Of a stretch of DNA of 64,000 bases, positions 27,685 to 37,074 are shown one piece after another. The translations under genes and the position numbers were made by a program. The notes beneath the pieces were generated by a model. It saw only the letters and a program-made list of their open reading frames with translations. It made no database searches and was not told the DNA's origin. Origin of the DNA: Pelomonas sp. Root405 (GTDB lineage: Bacteria; Pseudomonadota; Gammaproteobacteria; Burkholderiales; Burkholderiaceae_C); the NCBI RefSeq assembly GCF_001425165.1, contig NZ_LMDU01000015.1, forward strand, positions 124,001 through 188,000, given 5' to 3'. Within the stretch, counting starts at the first letter, position 1; every line of letters begins with the position of its first letter.

Positions 27685-27921
27685 GCCCAGACCCGGCAGT
27701 TGACCGCTTGCCACGCTCCCGAGTCCCGATGCATCAACACCATAACCTTTGGATGACGCTCACCACTTCGGTGAACAACGCTGCGCGCCCGTTGGTCTGG
27801 CGCTTCGGGCCGCTGGCTGCGTTGCTCCTCCTCGTGGGCACGAGCCCACTTCGTCGTCGCGCCTTGCCAACGTCCCGCCTCGCCAGCCCCTCGGGCGCGC
27901 TCAACTACCGGATCTAGGCCC

Positions 27922-29622
27922 ATGCTGCGCCACCTGAGCCTGAAGGATTTCGTCATCGTCCCGACGCTGGAGCTCGACTTCGAGCCCGGCTTTGCCGTGC
28001 TGACCGGCGAGACCGGCGCGGGCAAGTCCATCCTCATCGACGCCCTGCAGCTGGCCTTGGGCGGCCGCGGCGACGCGGGCGTCGTGCGCGAGGGCGCGGC
28101 GAAGGCCGAGATCACGGCCGAGTTCGACACGCCGCCGCACCTGCGCGCTTGGCTGGACGAAGCGGGCTTCGATGCGGACGAGGCGCTGCTGCTGCGACGC
28201 GTCATCGACGCCGGCGGCAAGAGCCGCGCCTGGATCAACGGCGGCGCCGCCACGCTGACCCAGCTGCGCGAACTGGCCGACCACCTGCTCGACATCCACG
28301 GCCAGCACGCCTGGCAAGGCCTGACCCGCCCGGCCGCGGTGCGCGAGCTGTTCGACGGCTTTGCTGGTCTGGACACCGCGCCGCTGGCCCGCGCTCACGC
28401 CGCTTGGAAGCAGGCAGCAGAGGCGCTGCAGAAGGCCCAGGGCCAGCAGGCCGACGCGCTGCGCGAACGCGAGCGCCTGGCCTGGCAGATTGGCGAGCTC
28501 GACGGCCTGGCGCCGGCCGAGGGCGAGTGGGAAGAGCTGAACGCCGAGCATGGGCGGCTGGCGCACGGCCAGTCTTTGATCGACGCCGCCAAATCAGCGC
28601 TGGACGCGCTGGACGAGGCCGAGCCCAGCGCTCAGTCCCTCGCTGGCGGCGCGCTGGATCAGCTCGAACGCGTGCTGGACCACGACGCCCGCCTGCTGCC
28701 GGCCGTGCAAGCGCTGCGCGACGTGCAGGCCCAGTTGCAGGATGCCAGCCACACCCTGTCGGCCTATCTGCACAAGGCCGATCTCGACCCGGCGCGGCTG
28801 GACGAGTTGGACGAGCGCGTGTCCGCCTGGATGACGCTGGCGCGCCGCTACCGCCGCCAGCCGCAGGAGCTGCCAGCACTGTTGGCGCAATGGCGGGGCG
28901 ACCTGGCCGCACTCGACGCGGCCAGTGACCCCGCCCAGCTCGAAGCTGCGCTCGAAGCCGCGCGCAAGGCCTTCGACATCGAAGCGCAGGCCGCCAGCCG
29001 CGCCCGCAAAAAGGCCGCACCGCAGCTCGCATCGGCCGTGACGGCGGCGATGCAGCAGCTCGGCATGGCCGGCGGCCAATTCGATATCGCACTGAACCCG
29101 ACCGACGGCCCCCAAAGCTTCGGCATCGAATCGGCCGAATTCCTCGTCGCCGGCCATGCTGGCAGCACACCGCGGCCATTGGCCAAGGTGGCATCGGGCG
29201 GCGAGCTGTCGCGCATTGCGCTGGCCATCGCCGTGACAGCCAGCCAGGCCGCCAACGACCACGCGCCCGGCACGCTGATCTTTGACGAGATCGATGTCGG
29301 CATCGGGGGCGCCGTTGCCGAAACCGTCGGCCGATTGATGAAGCAGCTCGGCCATTCGGCGGGCGGGGAGCGCCAGGTGCTGGCGGTCACCCACCTGCCC
29401 CAGGTGGCCGCCTGCGCTGACCGTCATCTCGTCGTCGCCAAGGCCATGCAGGATGGCGCCACGACCAGCCGTGTCACGCCGGTGGCCGGCGAGGCCCGCG
29501 TTGCCGAGATTGCCCGCATGCTGGGCGGCGAGCGCCTGTCGTCGACCAGCCTGGCGCATGCGCAGGAAATGCTGGACGCCTCCACCGCTGCATCCACCCG
29601 GCCGCGCAAGGCCAGATCATGA
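27922..29622 (+). CDS. recN: DNA repair ATPase RecN
   Basis: A 566-residue SMC-like protein for double-strand-break repair. It starts [13 protein letters not shown], with Walker A GETGAGKS at 29-36, long coiled-coil arms in the middle (roughly 160-360), then the signature [15 protein letters not shown] and Walker [14 protein letters not shown] near the C terminus, and [10 protein letters not shown]. No obvious LexA box is seen upstream. The last 4 bases overlap the rapZ start. Confidence 0.96.
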   Translation: MLRHLSLKDFVIVPTLELDFEPGFAVLTGETGAGKSILIDALQLALGGRGDAGVVREGAAKAEITAEFDTPPHLRAWLDEAGFDADEALLLRRVIDAGGKSRAWINGGAATLTQLRELADHLLDIHGQHAWQGLTRPAAVRELFDGFAGLDTAPLARAHAAWKQAAEALQKAQGQQADALRERERLAWQIGELDGLAPAEGEWEELNAEHGRLAHGQSLIDAAKSALDALDEAEPSAQSLAGGALDQLERVLDHDARLLPAVQALRDVQAQLQDASHTLSAYLHKADLDPARLDELDERVSAWMTLARRYRRQPQELPALLAQWRGDLAALDAASDPAQLEAALEAARKAFDIEAQAASRARKKAAPQLASAVTAAMQQLGMAGGQFDIALNPTDGPQSFGIESAEFLVAGHAGSTPRPLAKVASGGELSRIALAIAVTASQAANDHAPGTLIFDEIDVGIGGAVAETVGRLMKQLGHSAGGERQVLAVTHLPQVAACADRHLVVAKAMQDGATTSRVTPVAGEARVAEIARMLGGERLSSTSLAHAQEMLDASTAASTRPRKARS

Positions 29623-30533
29623 ACCTGGACACCGATCTTCAAGGCGACGTGGTGCTGCTAACCGGCATGTCCGGCGGCGGCAAGTCGGTGGCCATGCATG
29701 CGCTGGAGGACGCTGGCTACTTCTGCGTCGACAACTTGCCGGCCGAGCTGCTGATGGACTTCCTGAAGCTTGAGCAGCAGCGCGGCGAGCGGCGCGTGGC
29801 CATCGCGGTGGACGTGCGCTCGGCCAGCTCCCTGCCGCTGCTGCTGCCGCTGCTCAAGCAGCTGCGTGCCCAGGGTGTGGCGGTGCGCTCGGTCTTCCTG
29901 GACGCGAGCAACGACGCGCTGATGCGGCGCTTCTCCGAGACGCGCCGCCCGCATCCGCTGCGCGAGGGCCGCGACACCGGCTTCGGTGCGCTGGACGGCA
30001 GCAGCGACGACAGCCACCGGCCGCTGCTGGACGCCATCAAGCTGGAGCGCGAACTGCTCGGCGGCCTCAAGGCCGAATCCACCGTCATCGACACCAGCCA
30101 GCTGCGCCCGGCCCAGCTGCGTGTCTGGCTGGCTGACCTGGTCGGCCCTAACGCTGGCACCAAGCTGACGCTGGTCTTCGAGAGCTTTGCCTTCAAGCAT
30201 GGCGTGCCCAGCGACGCGGACTTCGTTTTCGACGTGCGCGTGCTGCCCAACCCCTACTACGACCGCGAGCTGCGGCCGCTCACCGGCCGCGATGCGCCAG
30301 TGGCCGCCTACCTCGCGGCGCAGCCCGAAGTCGGTCTGATGATGGGCCAAATCGCGGGCTTCCTGTCGCGCTGGCTGCCCAACTTCGCGGCCGACCAGCG
30401 CAGCTATCTCACCGTCGCCATCGGTTGCACCGGTGGCCAGCACCGCTCGGTCTACCTCGTCGAGATGCTGGCGCGCCAGTTCAGCCACCACGGACACGTG
30501 CTCAAGCGCCACCGCGAACTCGACGCGCGCTAA
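29619..30533 (+). CDS. rapZ: RNase adapter protein RapZ
   Basis: A 304-residue P-loop protein. Walker A is GMSGGGKS (about 16-23), followed by [12 protein letters not shown] and [10 protein letters not shown]; the C terminus has [20 protein letters not shown]. In E. coli RapZ targets the small RNA GlmZ to RNase E and so controls GlmS. It is slightly longer than the E. coli protein, with an extra stretch after RRPHPL. Coupled to recN by a 4-base overlap rather than sitting beside hprK/ptsN as in many relatives. Confidence 0.95.
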   Translation: MNLDTDLQGDVVLLTGMSGGGKSVAMHALEDAGYFCVDNLPAELLMDFLKLEQQRGERRVAIAVDVRSASSLPLLLPLLKQLRAQGVAVRSVFLDASNDALMRRFSETRRPHPLREGRDTGFGALDGSSDDSHRPLLDAIKLERELLGGLKAESTVIDTSQLRPAQLRVWLADLVGPNAGTKLTLVFESFAFKHGVPSDADFVFDVRVLPNPYYDRELRPLTGRDAPVAAYLAAQPEVGLMMGQIAGFLSRWLPNFAADQRSYLTVAIGCTGGQHRSVYLVEMLARQFSHHGHVLKRHRELDAR

Positions 30534-30546
30534 CCCCTAGAAGTTC

Positions 30547-30588
30547 AGAATATTTGTTCTAGACATCTAGTTCTAGAACGATTATTCT
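30547..30588. promoter_or_regulatory. Candidate operator/promoter patch of the BlaI-like regulator
   Basis: In a strikingly AT-richer gap of 61 bases, three dyads overlap: AGAA-N6-TTCT at 30547-30560, GTTCTAGA/TCTAGAAC (8-bp arms, 30556-30563 and 30572-30579), and AGAA-N6-TTCT again at 30575-30588, exactly 28 bases from the first. Such repeated dyads are expected for a BlaI/MecI dimer repressing its own operon. A TTGTTC hexamer at 30554-30559 could be part of the promoter. Confidence 0.7.
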
Positions 30589-30594
30589 GGCTTC

Positions 30595-30987
30595 ATGCCT
30601 TCAAAGTCTTCCCCACCCGTGCGGCCCACGACGGCCGAACTGGACCTCCTGCAGGTGCTGTGGCGCCTCGGCCCCGCTGATGCCAAGACAGTTCATGAAG
30701 CCCTGCTGCCGGACCGCCCGGACGCCACCTACGCCACCGTGCTGCGCCAGCTGCAGGTCATGCACGGCAAGGGCCTGCTGAATCGCGACGAGAGCCAGCG
30801 CCCGCAGCGCTATGCCGCCTTGCATGCCCAGGACAAGCTGCAGCAGTCACTCGTCAAGGACTTCATCGCCAAGGCCTTTGCCGGTTCGGGCAAGGCGCTC
30901 GTGCTGGCGGCGTTGAAGAGCCATGTCAGCGCCAAGGAGCGCGCTGAGATTCGCCAGCTGCTTACCAAGAACGGAGACGGCGAATGA
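30595..30987 (+). CDS. BlaI/MecI-family transcriptional repressor
   Basis: A 130-residue winged-helix regulator. The DNA-binding domain covers about residues 10-80 (LDLLQVLWRLGPADAKTVHE, then DATYATVLRQLQVMHGKGLL), and a C-terminal dimerisation/cleavage region follows (SLVKDFIAKAFAGSGKALVL). In the classical system BlaI represses a beta-lactamase and is cleaved when BlaR1 senses a beta-lactam. The next gene encodes a BlaR1-like M56 protein, overlapping by 4 bases (ATGA), so the pairing holds here. No beta-lactamase gene follows; the likely regulon is the operon itself. Confidence 0.92.
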   Translation: MPSKSSPPVRPTTAELDLLQVLWRLGPADAKTVHEALLPDRPDATYATVLRQLQVMHGKGLLNRDESQRPQRYAALHAQDKLQQSLVKDFIAKAFAGSGKALVLAALKSHVSAKERAEIRQLLTKNGDGE

Positions 30988-32717
30988 GCCTCGATATCGC
31001 GATGAACGCCTGGGGCTCGGCGCTGTTGAACTTCATCTGGCAAGGCGCCGTGGTCGGCGGCGTCGCCGCGCTGATGATGGGCTTGATGCGCGGCGCATCG
31101 GCGCGCTGGCGCTATGCCGTCTGCGCCGCCAGCCTTGGGCTTTGCCTGGGCCTGCCGCTGGCCGAGTGCCTGGACCTCGCGCCGGCCGATGCCGAGTTCA
31201 TCGGGCAGTTGCCCGAGCTGGCCGAGCAGATGCCGGCCCTGGTGACGGCATGGGCGCTCGGCGTCGCACTGATGTTCGGGCGCCTGGCGCTGGGACTGGC
31301 CTGGGTGGGACGCGCGCGGCGGCGCAGCATGCCGGCGCCGGCCGAATGGCAGGCCAGGCTCGACAACCTCGCGCGCCGGCTGGGCATGCGCCGCGCCGTC
31401 AGCCTGCGCCTGTTGCCCGAGCTGGCCGGGCCAGTTGCGCTAGGCATGCTCAAACCCTGCGTGCTGCTGCCGGCCGCGTTGCTCAGCCGCCTGCCGGTCG
31501 ACCTGCTTGAAGCGCTGCTGGCCCACGAGCTGGCCCATGTGCGCCGCTGGGACTACCTGGCCAACTTGCTGCAGAGCGCGGTCGAGGCCCTGCTCTTCTT
31601 CCACCCCGTCGTGTGGTGGTTGTCGGCGCGCATGCGCGCCGAGCGCGAGCTGGTGGCCGACGAGATCTCGGCCCAGCTGCTGGGCCAGCGCGATGGCGGG
31701 CGCCGGCTCGCACGGGCGTTGCATGCGCTGTCCGAACTGCAGGAATCCAGCCCGCCGCCCGCGGTCGCACTGGCAGCCCGCGGTGGCGACCTGCTGGCGC
31801 GCATCGAGCGGCTGCTTGCACCGCGCCCGCAGGCCACCGGCTGGAAGCTGGCGCTGCCGGCATTGCTGATCGCAGCCACCAGCTTTGTCGTGCAGGCCAA
31901 AGGCAAGGACGAACCCGAGCCGCCGGCCCGCGCCGTGCCCGCCGCGGCGGCCAAGGCAGCGCCACCCGTCCAGCAACTGCGCCTGCCCGTCAACGCCAAG
32001 CATGTCGTCGTCGTGGACGATGCGACCGGCAAGGTGCTGATGTCGCGCGACGCCGATGTCATCGTGCCCATCGCCTCGCTGACCAAACTGCTCACGGCCA
32101 TGGTCGTCATCGACGCCAAGCTGGACCCCAACGAGAAGCTGCGCATCACCAGCGACGACGTCGACACGCTCAAGCACAGCCGCTCCAAGGTGCGGGTGGG
32201 TACGCAGATGTCGCGCCAGGCGGCGCTGGAGATGACGCTGATGGAGTCGGAGAACCGCGCCGCTGCGGCGCTGGCGCGCACCTTCCCGGGCGGCGAGGCC
32301 GGCTTCGTGAAGGCAGTCAATGCCAAGGTACGCCAGCTAGGCCTGAGCCGCACCTCTATCGCCGAGGCGACCGGCTTGTCGCCCGACAACACCTCCACCG
32401 CCAGCGAGATGGCCGCCATCACCGCCGCGGCAGCGCGCTACCGCGAGATCGTGCGCATCACCAGCGTCAAGAAGGCCAGCGTGCCGGTGAACGGCCGGCC
32501 GCGCGAGATCCGCAACACCAACCGGCTGGTCGGCGCCAAGGGCTGGAACATCCGCGTCTCCAAGACCGGCTACACCGAGGAAGCCGGCCGCTGCCTGGCG
32601 ATGCGCATGATGAACGGCAAGCGCCCGATCACCGTCGTGCTGCTGGACGCCGACGGCTCGGCGAACCGGCTGCGCGACGCCGCACTCATCCGCAAATCCC
32701 TCGCGCGACAGCCATGA
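30984..32717 (+). CDS. BlaR1-like M56 metallopeptidase fused to PBP7-type DD-peptidase (S11)
   Basis: A 577-residue fusion. Residues 1-310 look like BlaR1/MecR1: four hydrophobic helices (about 9-31, 41-62, 84-108, 294-311) and a cytoplasmic zinc peptidase with HELAH (His181, Glu182, His185) and VADE (Glu227). After a Pro/Ala linker, residues 330-577 are a full PbpG-like S11 domain: SLTK (Ser365, Lys368), SEN (Ser422, Asn424) and KTG (527-529). In BlaR1 this position holds a class-D beta-lactamase-like sensor, so the replacement changes the likely signal. All catalytic residues of both halves are present. It could sense beta-lactams or peptidoglycan stems, or be an active endopeptidase. Confidence 0.9.
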   Translation: MSLDIAMNAWGSALLNFIWQGAVVGGVAALMMGLMRGASARWRYAVCAASLGLCLGLPLAECLDLAPADAEFIGQLPELAEQMPALVTAWALGVALMFGRLALGLAWVGRARRRSMPAPAEWQARLDNLARRLGMRRAVSLRLLPELAGPVALGMLKPCVLLPAALLSRLPVDLLEALLAHELAHVRRWDYLANLLQSAVEALLFFHPVVWWLSARMRAERELVADEISAQLLGQRDGGRRLARALHALSELQESSPPPAVALAARGGDLLARIERLLAPRPQATGWKLALPALLIAATSFVVQAKGKDEPEPPARAVPAAAAKAAPPVQQLRLPVNAKHVVVVDDATGKVLMSRDADVIVPIASLTKLLTAMVVIDAKLDPNEKLRITSDDVDTLKHSRSKVRVGTQMSRQAALEMTLMESENRAAAALARTFPGGEAGFVKAVNAKVRQLGLSRTSIAEATGLSPDNTSTASEMAAITAAAARYREIVRITSVKKASVPVNGRPREIRNTNRLVGAKGWNIRVSKTGYTEEAGRCLAMRMMNGKRPITVVLLDADGSANRLRDAALIRKSLARQP

Positions 32718-33856
32718 AGCCCGCCGGATTGCAGCGACGCCATCTGCTCGCGGCGGGCAGCGCCACGCTCGCCCTGCCCGCCCAGGCGCTGGATTTCGCC
32801 GCGCCGCGCGCGCCGGCGGCGATGCGCGCCAGCATTGACCGCATCGTCGACATCACAGTCGGCATCCGCCCCTTCCGCGCCCAAGGCCCGCGCATCGAGG
32901 CCGAGCGGCGCTTCGGCAAGACCCTCGTCCACCATTACGGCCATGGCGGCAGCGGCTGGTCGCTGTGCTGGGGTTCTGCGCAGCGGGCACTGGCGCTGGT
33001 CCAGGTCGCCGGCCTGCGCCCGGGCGCGCGCATCGCCGTCGTTGGCTGCGGCGCCATCGGGCTGACGACGGCGCGCACGGCCCAGCAGGCGGGCTACAAG
33101 GTGCGCCTCTACGCCAAGGACAGGCCACCGCGCGTGCACTCGTCGGCGGCGACAGGGCTGTGGACACCGGACTCGCGCATCGTCACGAGCGAGCATGCCA
33201 GCGAGGCCTGGACCGCCGGCTGGGAGGCGATGGCGCGCGCATCGTTCAAAGTGCATCAAAGCTATCTTGGCCTGCCCTCGGGTCCGGTGGAATGGCACGA
33301 CGGCTTCGTCGTCGCCGATGAGGATTTCGACCAGCCGATCGCAGGTCACGTCGGCGAGCCCGACTACCCGGACCTGCACCCTCGCGTTGCCGACCTGCGC
33401 CCGCGCGGCAAGGCGCTGGCGGCGGGCGAGCATCCCTTCCGCCTGGCCCATGTGCGCCGCTTCACGCAGCTCGTCTTCAACATCCCGGCCTATCAGCGCC
33501 TGCTGCTGGACGACTTTGCCCGCGACGGCGGCGAGTTGGTTCAGCGCGAATTCCGCCAGCTGCGCGACCTGGGCACCCTGCCCGAGCGCCTCGTCGTCAA
33601 TTGCACGGGCGACGGCGCGCGCATGCTGCTGGGCGATACCAGCCTGACGCCGGTGCGCGGCCAGACGGCACGGCTCATTCCGCAGCCGGAGGTGGACTAC
33701 GCACTGATCTACCGCGGCCGCAACGTCGTCGCCCTGCCGCGCCGCGACGGTCTGCTCATTGCTGCCATGGGCGAGCACGACTTCGGCAGCGACGACCTGC
33801 GGCCCGACCGGGCGCATTCAGAGGACGCCGTGCGGCGCCTCGCGGCGCTGTTCTAG
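32714..33856 (+). CDS. Tat-exported D-amino-acid-oxidase homologue with permuted motif order
   Basis: A 380-residue FAD oxidoreductase. The leader QRRHLLAAGSATLALPAQA looks like a Tat signal. Compared with D-amino-acid oxidase the motif order is rotated: GIRPFR (50-55, substrate-Arg block) and HHYGHGGSGWSLCWG (73-87), which are C-terminal in known DAOs, precede the FAD Rossmann motif VVGCGAIGL (109-117), ATGLWTP (146-152) and VNCTG (295-299). The protein ends shortly after the LLIAAMGEHDFG strand. The frame is uninterrupted. The start overlaps the preceding stop by 4 bases. Oxidation of D-amino acids is inferred from conserved motifs; the substrate is unproven. Confidence 0.82.
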   Translation: MKPAGLQRRHLLAAGSATLALPAQALDFAAPRAPAAMRASIDRIVDITVGIRPFRAQGPRIEAERRFGKTLVHHYGHGGSGWSLCWGSAQRALALVQVAGLRPGARIAVVGCGAIGLTTARTAQQAGYKVRLYAKDRPPRVHSSAATGLWTPDSRIVTSEHASEAWTAGWEAMARASFKVHQSYLGLPSGPVEWHDGFVVADEDFDQPIAGHVGEPDYPDLHPRVADLRPRGKALAAGEHPFRLAHVRRFTQLVFNIPAYQRLLLDDFARDGGELVQREFRQLRDLGTLPERLVVNCTGDGARMLLGDTSLTPVRGQTARLIPQPEVDYALIYRGRNVVALPRRDGLLIAAMGEHDFGSDDLRPDRAHSEDAVRRLAALF

Positions 33857-33869
33857 GGCCCTGTCAACA

Positions 33870-33896
33870 CTACGGCAACGGGTCGCGTTGCCGTAG
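33870..33896. terminator. Bidirectional hairpin terminator
   Basis: CTACGGCAACG (33870-33880) and CGTTGCCGTAG (33886-33896) form a perfect 11-bp stem with a five-base loop. The hairpin lies exactly between the convergent oxidase and chemoreceptor genes. Flanking AGGGCCCTG and CAGGCCCT extend it imperfectly. There is no strong T-tract. Confidence 0.7.
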
Positions 33897-33908
33897 CGCT
33901 AACAGGCC

Positions 33909-35675
33909 CTAAAAGGTCTCCCAGTCGCCCTCGCCGCCGCCGGGGGCAGCAGCCGCGGCCCTGGGGGCCGGCGCAGCCACCGCCGGCGCCGGCCGGGGCT
34001 GCGCGGCAGGTTTGGGCGCCGTCGCTCTTGCAACCGGCTTGTGCACGGGCGGCCTGGTTGCTGCCACGGGACGAAGTGCCGCCTTGTGTGCGCTACGGCC
34101 CGTCGCCGCGCCCGCATCAACGCGGAACGCCGACACCGCCTCGTTGAGCTTGGCCGTCTGCATCCGCATGCTTTCCGCCGCCGCTGCTGTCTGCTCGACG
34201 AGCGCGGCGTTCTGCTGTGTGGCCTGATCGAGCTGGTTGACGGCGGCATTGATCTGGCCGACGCCCTCGCTCTGCTCGCGGCTGGACACCGTGATCTCGC
34301 CGACCAGGTCGGTCACCTTGCGCACCTCGTTGACCATCTGGCCGATGGTCTCGCGGGCGGCCAGGACCTGGGCGCTGCCGCTCTCCACCTTGGAGACGCT
34401 GTCGCCGATGAGGCTCTTGATTTCCTTGGCCGCTTCGGCGCTGCGCTGGGCCAGCAGGCGCACCTCGCCGGCCACGACCGCGAAACCGCGGCCTTGCTCC
34501 CCCGCGCGAGCTGCCTCCACCGCGGCGTTCAGCGCCAGGATGTTGGTCTGGAAGGCGATGCCGTCGATGGTGCCGATGATGTCGGCGATCTTGCGGCTGG
34601 ACGTGGAGATGCCGTCCATCGTCGTGACGACCTCGCCCACGGCGACACCGCCCGCGCCGGCGACTTCGGAGGCATGGTTGGCGAGTTGATCGGCCTGGCG
34701 CGCGTTGTCGGCGTTGGCCCTGATCTGCGCCGCCATCTGCTCGACCGAGGCGGCCGTCTGCTCCAGGCTGGAGGCCTGGCTCTCGGTGCGCGCCGACAGG
34801 TCGGCATTGCCCTGGGCGATCTCGGCGGCGGCCACGCTGAGCTGGTCGCAGCCCTGGCGCACGCCCGACACCATGCGCGCCAGGTTCTGCGTCATCTCGT
34901 CCAGCATGGTCAGCAGCTGGCCAAGCTCGTCGCGCGAGCTGCTGTGAAGACGCTGGGTCAGGTCGCCGCCCGCCACCGCCTTGACGGCGTCGGAGGCCCG
35001 CTTGACGGGGCCGGTGATCGAGCGCGTGATGGCCAGCGCCGCCAACACACCGATGACCAGGCCCACCGCCGAAGCGACGCCGAAGATCAACAGCACGCGG
35101 CGATAGGCGCTCTCGGCGGCGGCGGCCGTCGCGGCGGCCAGCCTCTCGTTGTAGTCCCACCATTTGCTGACGTTCTCACGCAGCGGCAGGAAGGTGCTGC
35201 GCGCGGCGCCGGCGCTCATCTCGCGGGCGGCTGTGCCCTGGGTTGGGTCCGACGCGCTGTCGTCGGACGCCTTGAGCAATTTCTCCTGCCCCGCCAGATA
35301 CGCCTCGACACCCTGGCTGACCGTCTTCAGCCACGCGCCGTCTTCGTCGTCGGCCACGTGCAGCGCATAGTCCTTCAGGCGCTGGCGGACGTCCTCACGG
35401 ATCTTGGCGAGCTGGCTACCGATCGCCTTCTTGTCCTTGTCGTCGTCGGTCAGGATGTGCTGCTGCTCCAGCCGCCGTGCGTCCGCTATGCCGCCGTCGA
35501 TCTGATGAATGATGCGCAGCGACGGCAGGATGTTCTCGGGGTAGTACTCGACGTAGTGGTTGAGCGACTTCGTCAACAGCGCCCCGACGCCCGCCATCGC
35601 AAGCAACAGTGCCAGCAGGACAGCGAATGCAAGGCCGAGGCGCGATCCAACGCGCAGATTCTTCAGAGCATCCAT
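33909..35675 (-). CDS. Methyl-accepting chemotaxis protein with DWETF docking tail
   Basis: A 588-residue chemoreceptor: TM1 at about 14-35, a periplasmic sensor with GMIxQ-less helical segments of about 155 residues, TM2 near 195-215, HAMP (DAVKAVAGGDLTQRLHSSSR), and a signalling domain with [20 protein letters not shown] and [15 protein letters not shown] 70-residue Ala/Pro-rich linker leads to the C-terminal pentapeptide DWETF, a close match to the NWETF tether that recruits CheR/CheB. The ATG at 35673-35675 follows a GGGGA ribosome-binding sequence; an upstream ATG at 35687 is possible. Confidence 0.93.
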   Translation of the reverse strand: MDALKNLRVGSRLGLAFAVLLALLLAMAGVGALLTKSLNHYVEYYPENILPSLRIIHQIDGGIADARRLEQQHILTDDDKDKKAIGSQLAKIREDVRQRLKDYALHVADDEDGAWLKTVSQGVEAYLAGQEKLLKASDDSASDPTQGTAAREMSAGAARSTFLPLRENVSKWWDYNERLAAATAAAAESAYRRVLLIFGVASAVGLVIGVLAALAITRSITGPVKRASDAVKAVAGGDLTQRLHSSSRDELGQLLTMLDEMTQNLARMVSGVRQGCDQLSVAAAEIAQGNADLSARTESQASSLEQTAASVEQMAAQIRANADNARQADQLANHASEVAGAGGVAVGEVVTTMDGISTSSRKIADIIGTIDGIAFQTNILALNAAVEAARAGEQGRGFAVVAGEVRLLAQRSAEAAKEIKSLIGDSVSKVESGSAQVLAARETIGQMVNEVRKVTDLVGEITVSSREQSEGVGQINAAVNQLDQATQQNAALVEQTAAAAESMRMQTAKLNEAVSAFRVDAGAATGRSAHKAALRPVAATRPPVHKPVARATAPKPAAQPRPAPAVAAPAPRAAAAAPGGGEGDWETF

Positions 35676-35751
35676 GGCAGTCCCCATCGTTATGCGGACA
35701 ACTTTGCCCCTTTCACCCCACACAGGCAATGCGGGGCAGACACCCGTTTTG

Positions 35752-36054
35752 TCAACTTTCCGACATCTCGGACTCACCCAGCAGCATGGCGAGAAGTACG
35801 GCCGTTCCGAGCGGGAAAAACAGCAGTACGGCCACCAGCCATGGCCAGAACGAGCGGCCGGTGCGCCGCACCAACTGCATCATGAAGACGACGTGCATCG
35901 CGCCGCTGACCACCAGTCCCAGGGCCATCAACGTCATGCGCGCCGGGGAAGGGTCCGGCTCGTTGGCGCCGCTGATCAGTTGCCAAAGACACAGGCCCAC
36001 CGCCAGCAGGCTGATCAGCGCGTACTCGACACCGCTCTTGACTTCGGTCTTCAT
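35752..36054 (-). CDS. Small three-helix membrane protein
   Basis: A 100-residue protein with three hydrophobic stretches (about 12-28, 41-60 and 68-90). It is basic between helices two and three (RRTGRSFW). No family recognised. Its ATG directly abuts the mutY stop (no spacing), so it is likely translated from the mutM-mutY transcript. Function unknown. Confidence 0.72.
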   Translation of the reverse strand: MKTEVKSGVEYALISLLAVGLCLWQLISGANEPDPSPARMTLMALGLVVSGAMHVVFMMQLVRRTGRSFWPWLVAVLLFFPLGTAVLLAMLLGESEMSES

Positions 36055-37074
36055 TCAACTTTCCTCGATCAACTTCTTCAGCGGCGCGGGCAGCGCGTAG
36101 TCGGCAAGTTTCTCTCGCGTGACCCAGGTGCCCGCAGGTAGGTTTCCCTCAGGACCAGTGGCGCGCATGGTGTGCAGCACCCAGTCGAAATGGGTCAGGG
36201 CATGCTGTATGCGCGGCAGCGTCTCCAGGCTGGCATCGGGCAGCGCCGCGCGGGCGCTGGCTTCGTCGTCGAACATGGGCAGCGTCCAAAGCCCCGCCCA
36301 GACGCCCGTCGAGGGCCGCTGCTGCAGCAACACCTGGCCCCCGGACTTCTCCAGCCACAGCCACCAGTTCTCGCGCCGGCCGCGCTTGAGCTTGCGCGTC
36401 TTGACCGGGTAGCGCGTCGGGTCACCCTCCTGCTGGCCGCGGCACAGCGGCTGCACAGGGCACAGCAGGCAGTTCGGCGAGCGTGTGCCGCACACCGTGG
36501 CGCCCAGGTCCATCAGGCCCTGGGTGTAGCGGCCCACGTCGCGCTCGGGCAGCAGGGCGGTCGCGTGGTTCCACAGCTTTTTCTCGGACGCGCTGCTGGC
36601 CAGGTCGCCGTCGAAGGCAAGCACGCGCGACAGCACGCGCTTGACGTTGCCGTCCAGGATGGCCACGCGCTCGCCGAAGCAGAAGGCCGCGATGGCTGCG
36701 GCAGTCGAGCGGCCGATGCCCGGCAGCGTCTGCAGCCCGACAGCCGTGGACGGGAATTCGCCGCCATGAAGTTCAGCCACAGCCCGCGCGCAGGCATGGA
36801 GATTTCGCGCGCGGCTGTAGTAGCCCAGCCCCGCCCATTGCGCCAACACTTCGTCAAGCGACGCCGCGGCCAGGTCGGTGACCTTGGGCCAGCGCGCCAG
36901 GAAGCGCTCGTAGTAGCCCAGCACCGTGACGACCTGGGTCTGCTGCAACATGATTTCGGACAGCCAGACGCGGTAGGGGTCGCGCGTGTTCTGCCAGGGC
37001 AGCGTGTTGCGGCCATGGCGGCGCTGCCAAGCGACGACAGTCTTGCCGAAGTCGTCGATCAGCGCTTCTGACAT
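36055..37074 (-). CDS. mutY: A/G-specific adenine glycosylase MutY
   Basis: A 339-residue DNA glycosylase that removes A mispaired with 8-oxoguanine. It has [13 protein letters not shown], the helix-hairpin-helix [18 protein letters not shown] with the catalytic Asp in [10 protein letters not shown], and the 4Fe-4S loop [17 protein letters not shown]. The C-terminal NUDIX-like domain (from about residue 235) checks the oxoG strand. It overlaps mutM by 16 bases, so both members of the GO system are coded together. Confidence 0.97.
   Translation of the reverse strand: MSEALIDDFGKTVVAWQRRHGRNTLPWQNTRDPYRVWLSEIMLQQTQVVTVLGYYERFLARWPKVTDLAAASLDEVLAQWAGLGYYSRARNLHACARAVAELHGGEFPSTAVGLQTLPGIGRSTAAAIAAFCFGERVAILDGNVKRVLSRVLAFDGDLASSASEKKLWNHATALLPERDVGRYTQGLMDLGATVCGTRSPNCLLCPVQPLCRGQQEGDPTRYPVKTRKLKRGRRENWWLWLEKSGGQVLLQQRPSTGVWAGLWTLPMFDDEASARAALPDASLETLPRIQHALTHFDWVLHTMRATGPEGNLPAGTWVTREKLADYALPAPLKKLIEES

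Noticed and set aside
27729..27917. A 62-codon open frame between nadK and recN with a hydrophobic centre
   Set aside because: No recognisable family, no clear ribosome-binding site, and an Arg-rich low-complexity tail. It could be a small membrane peptide but the sequence alone does not support it.
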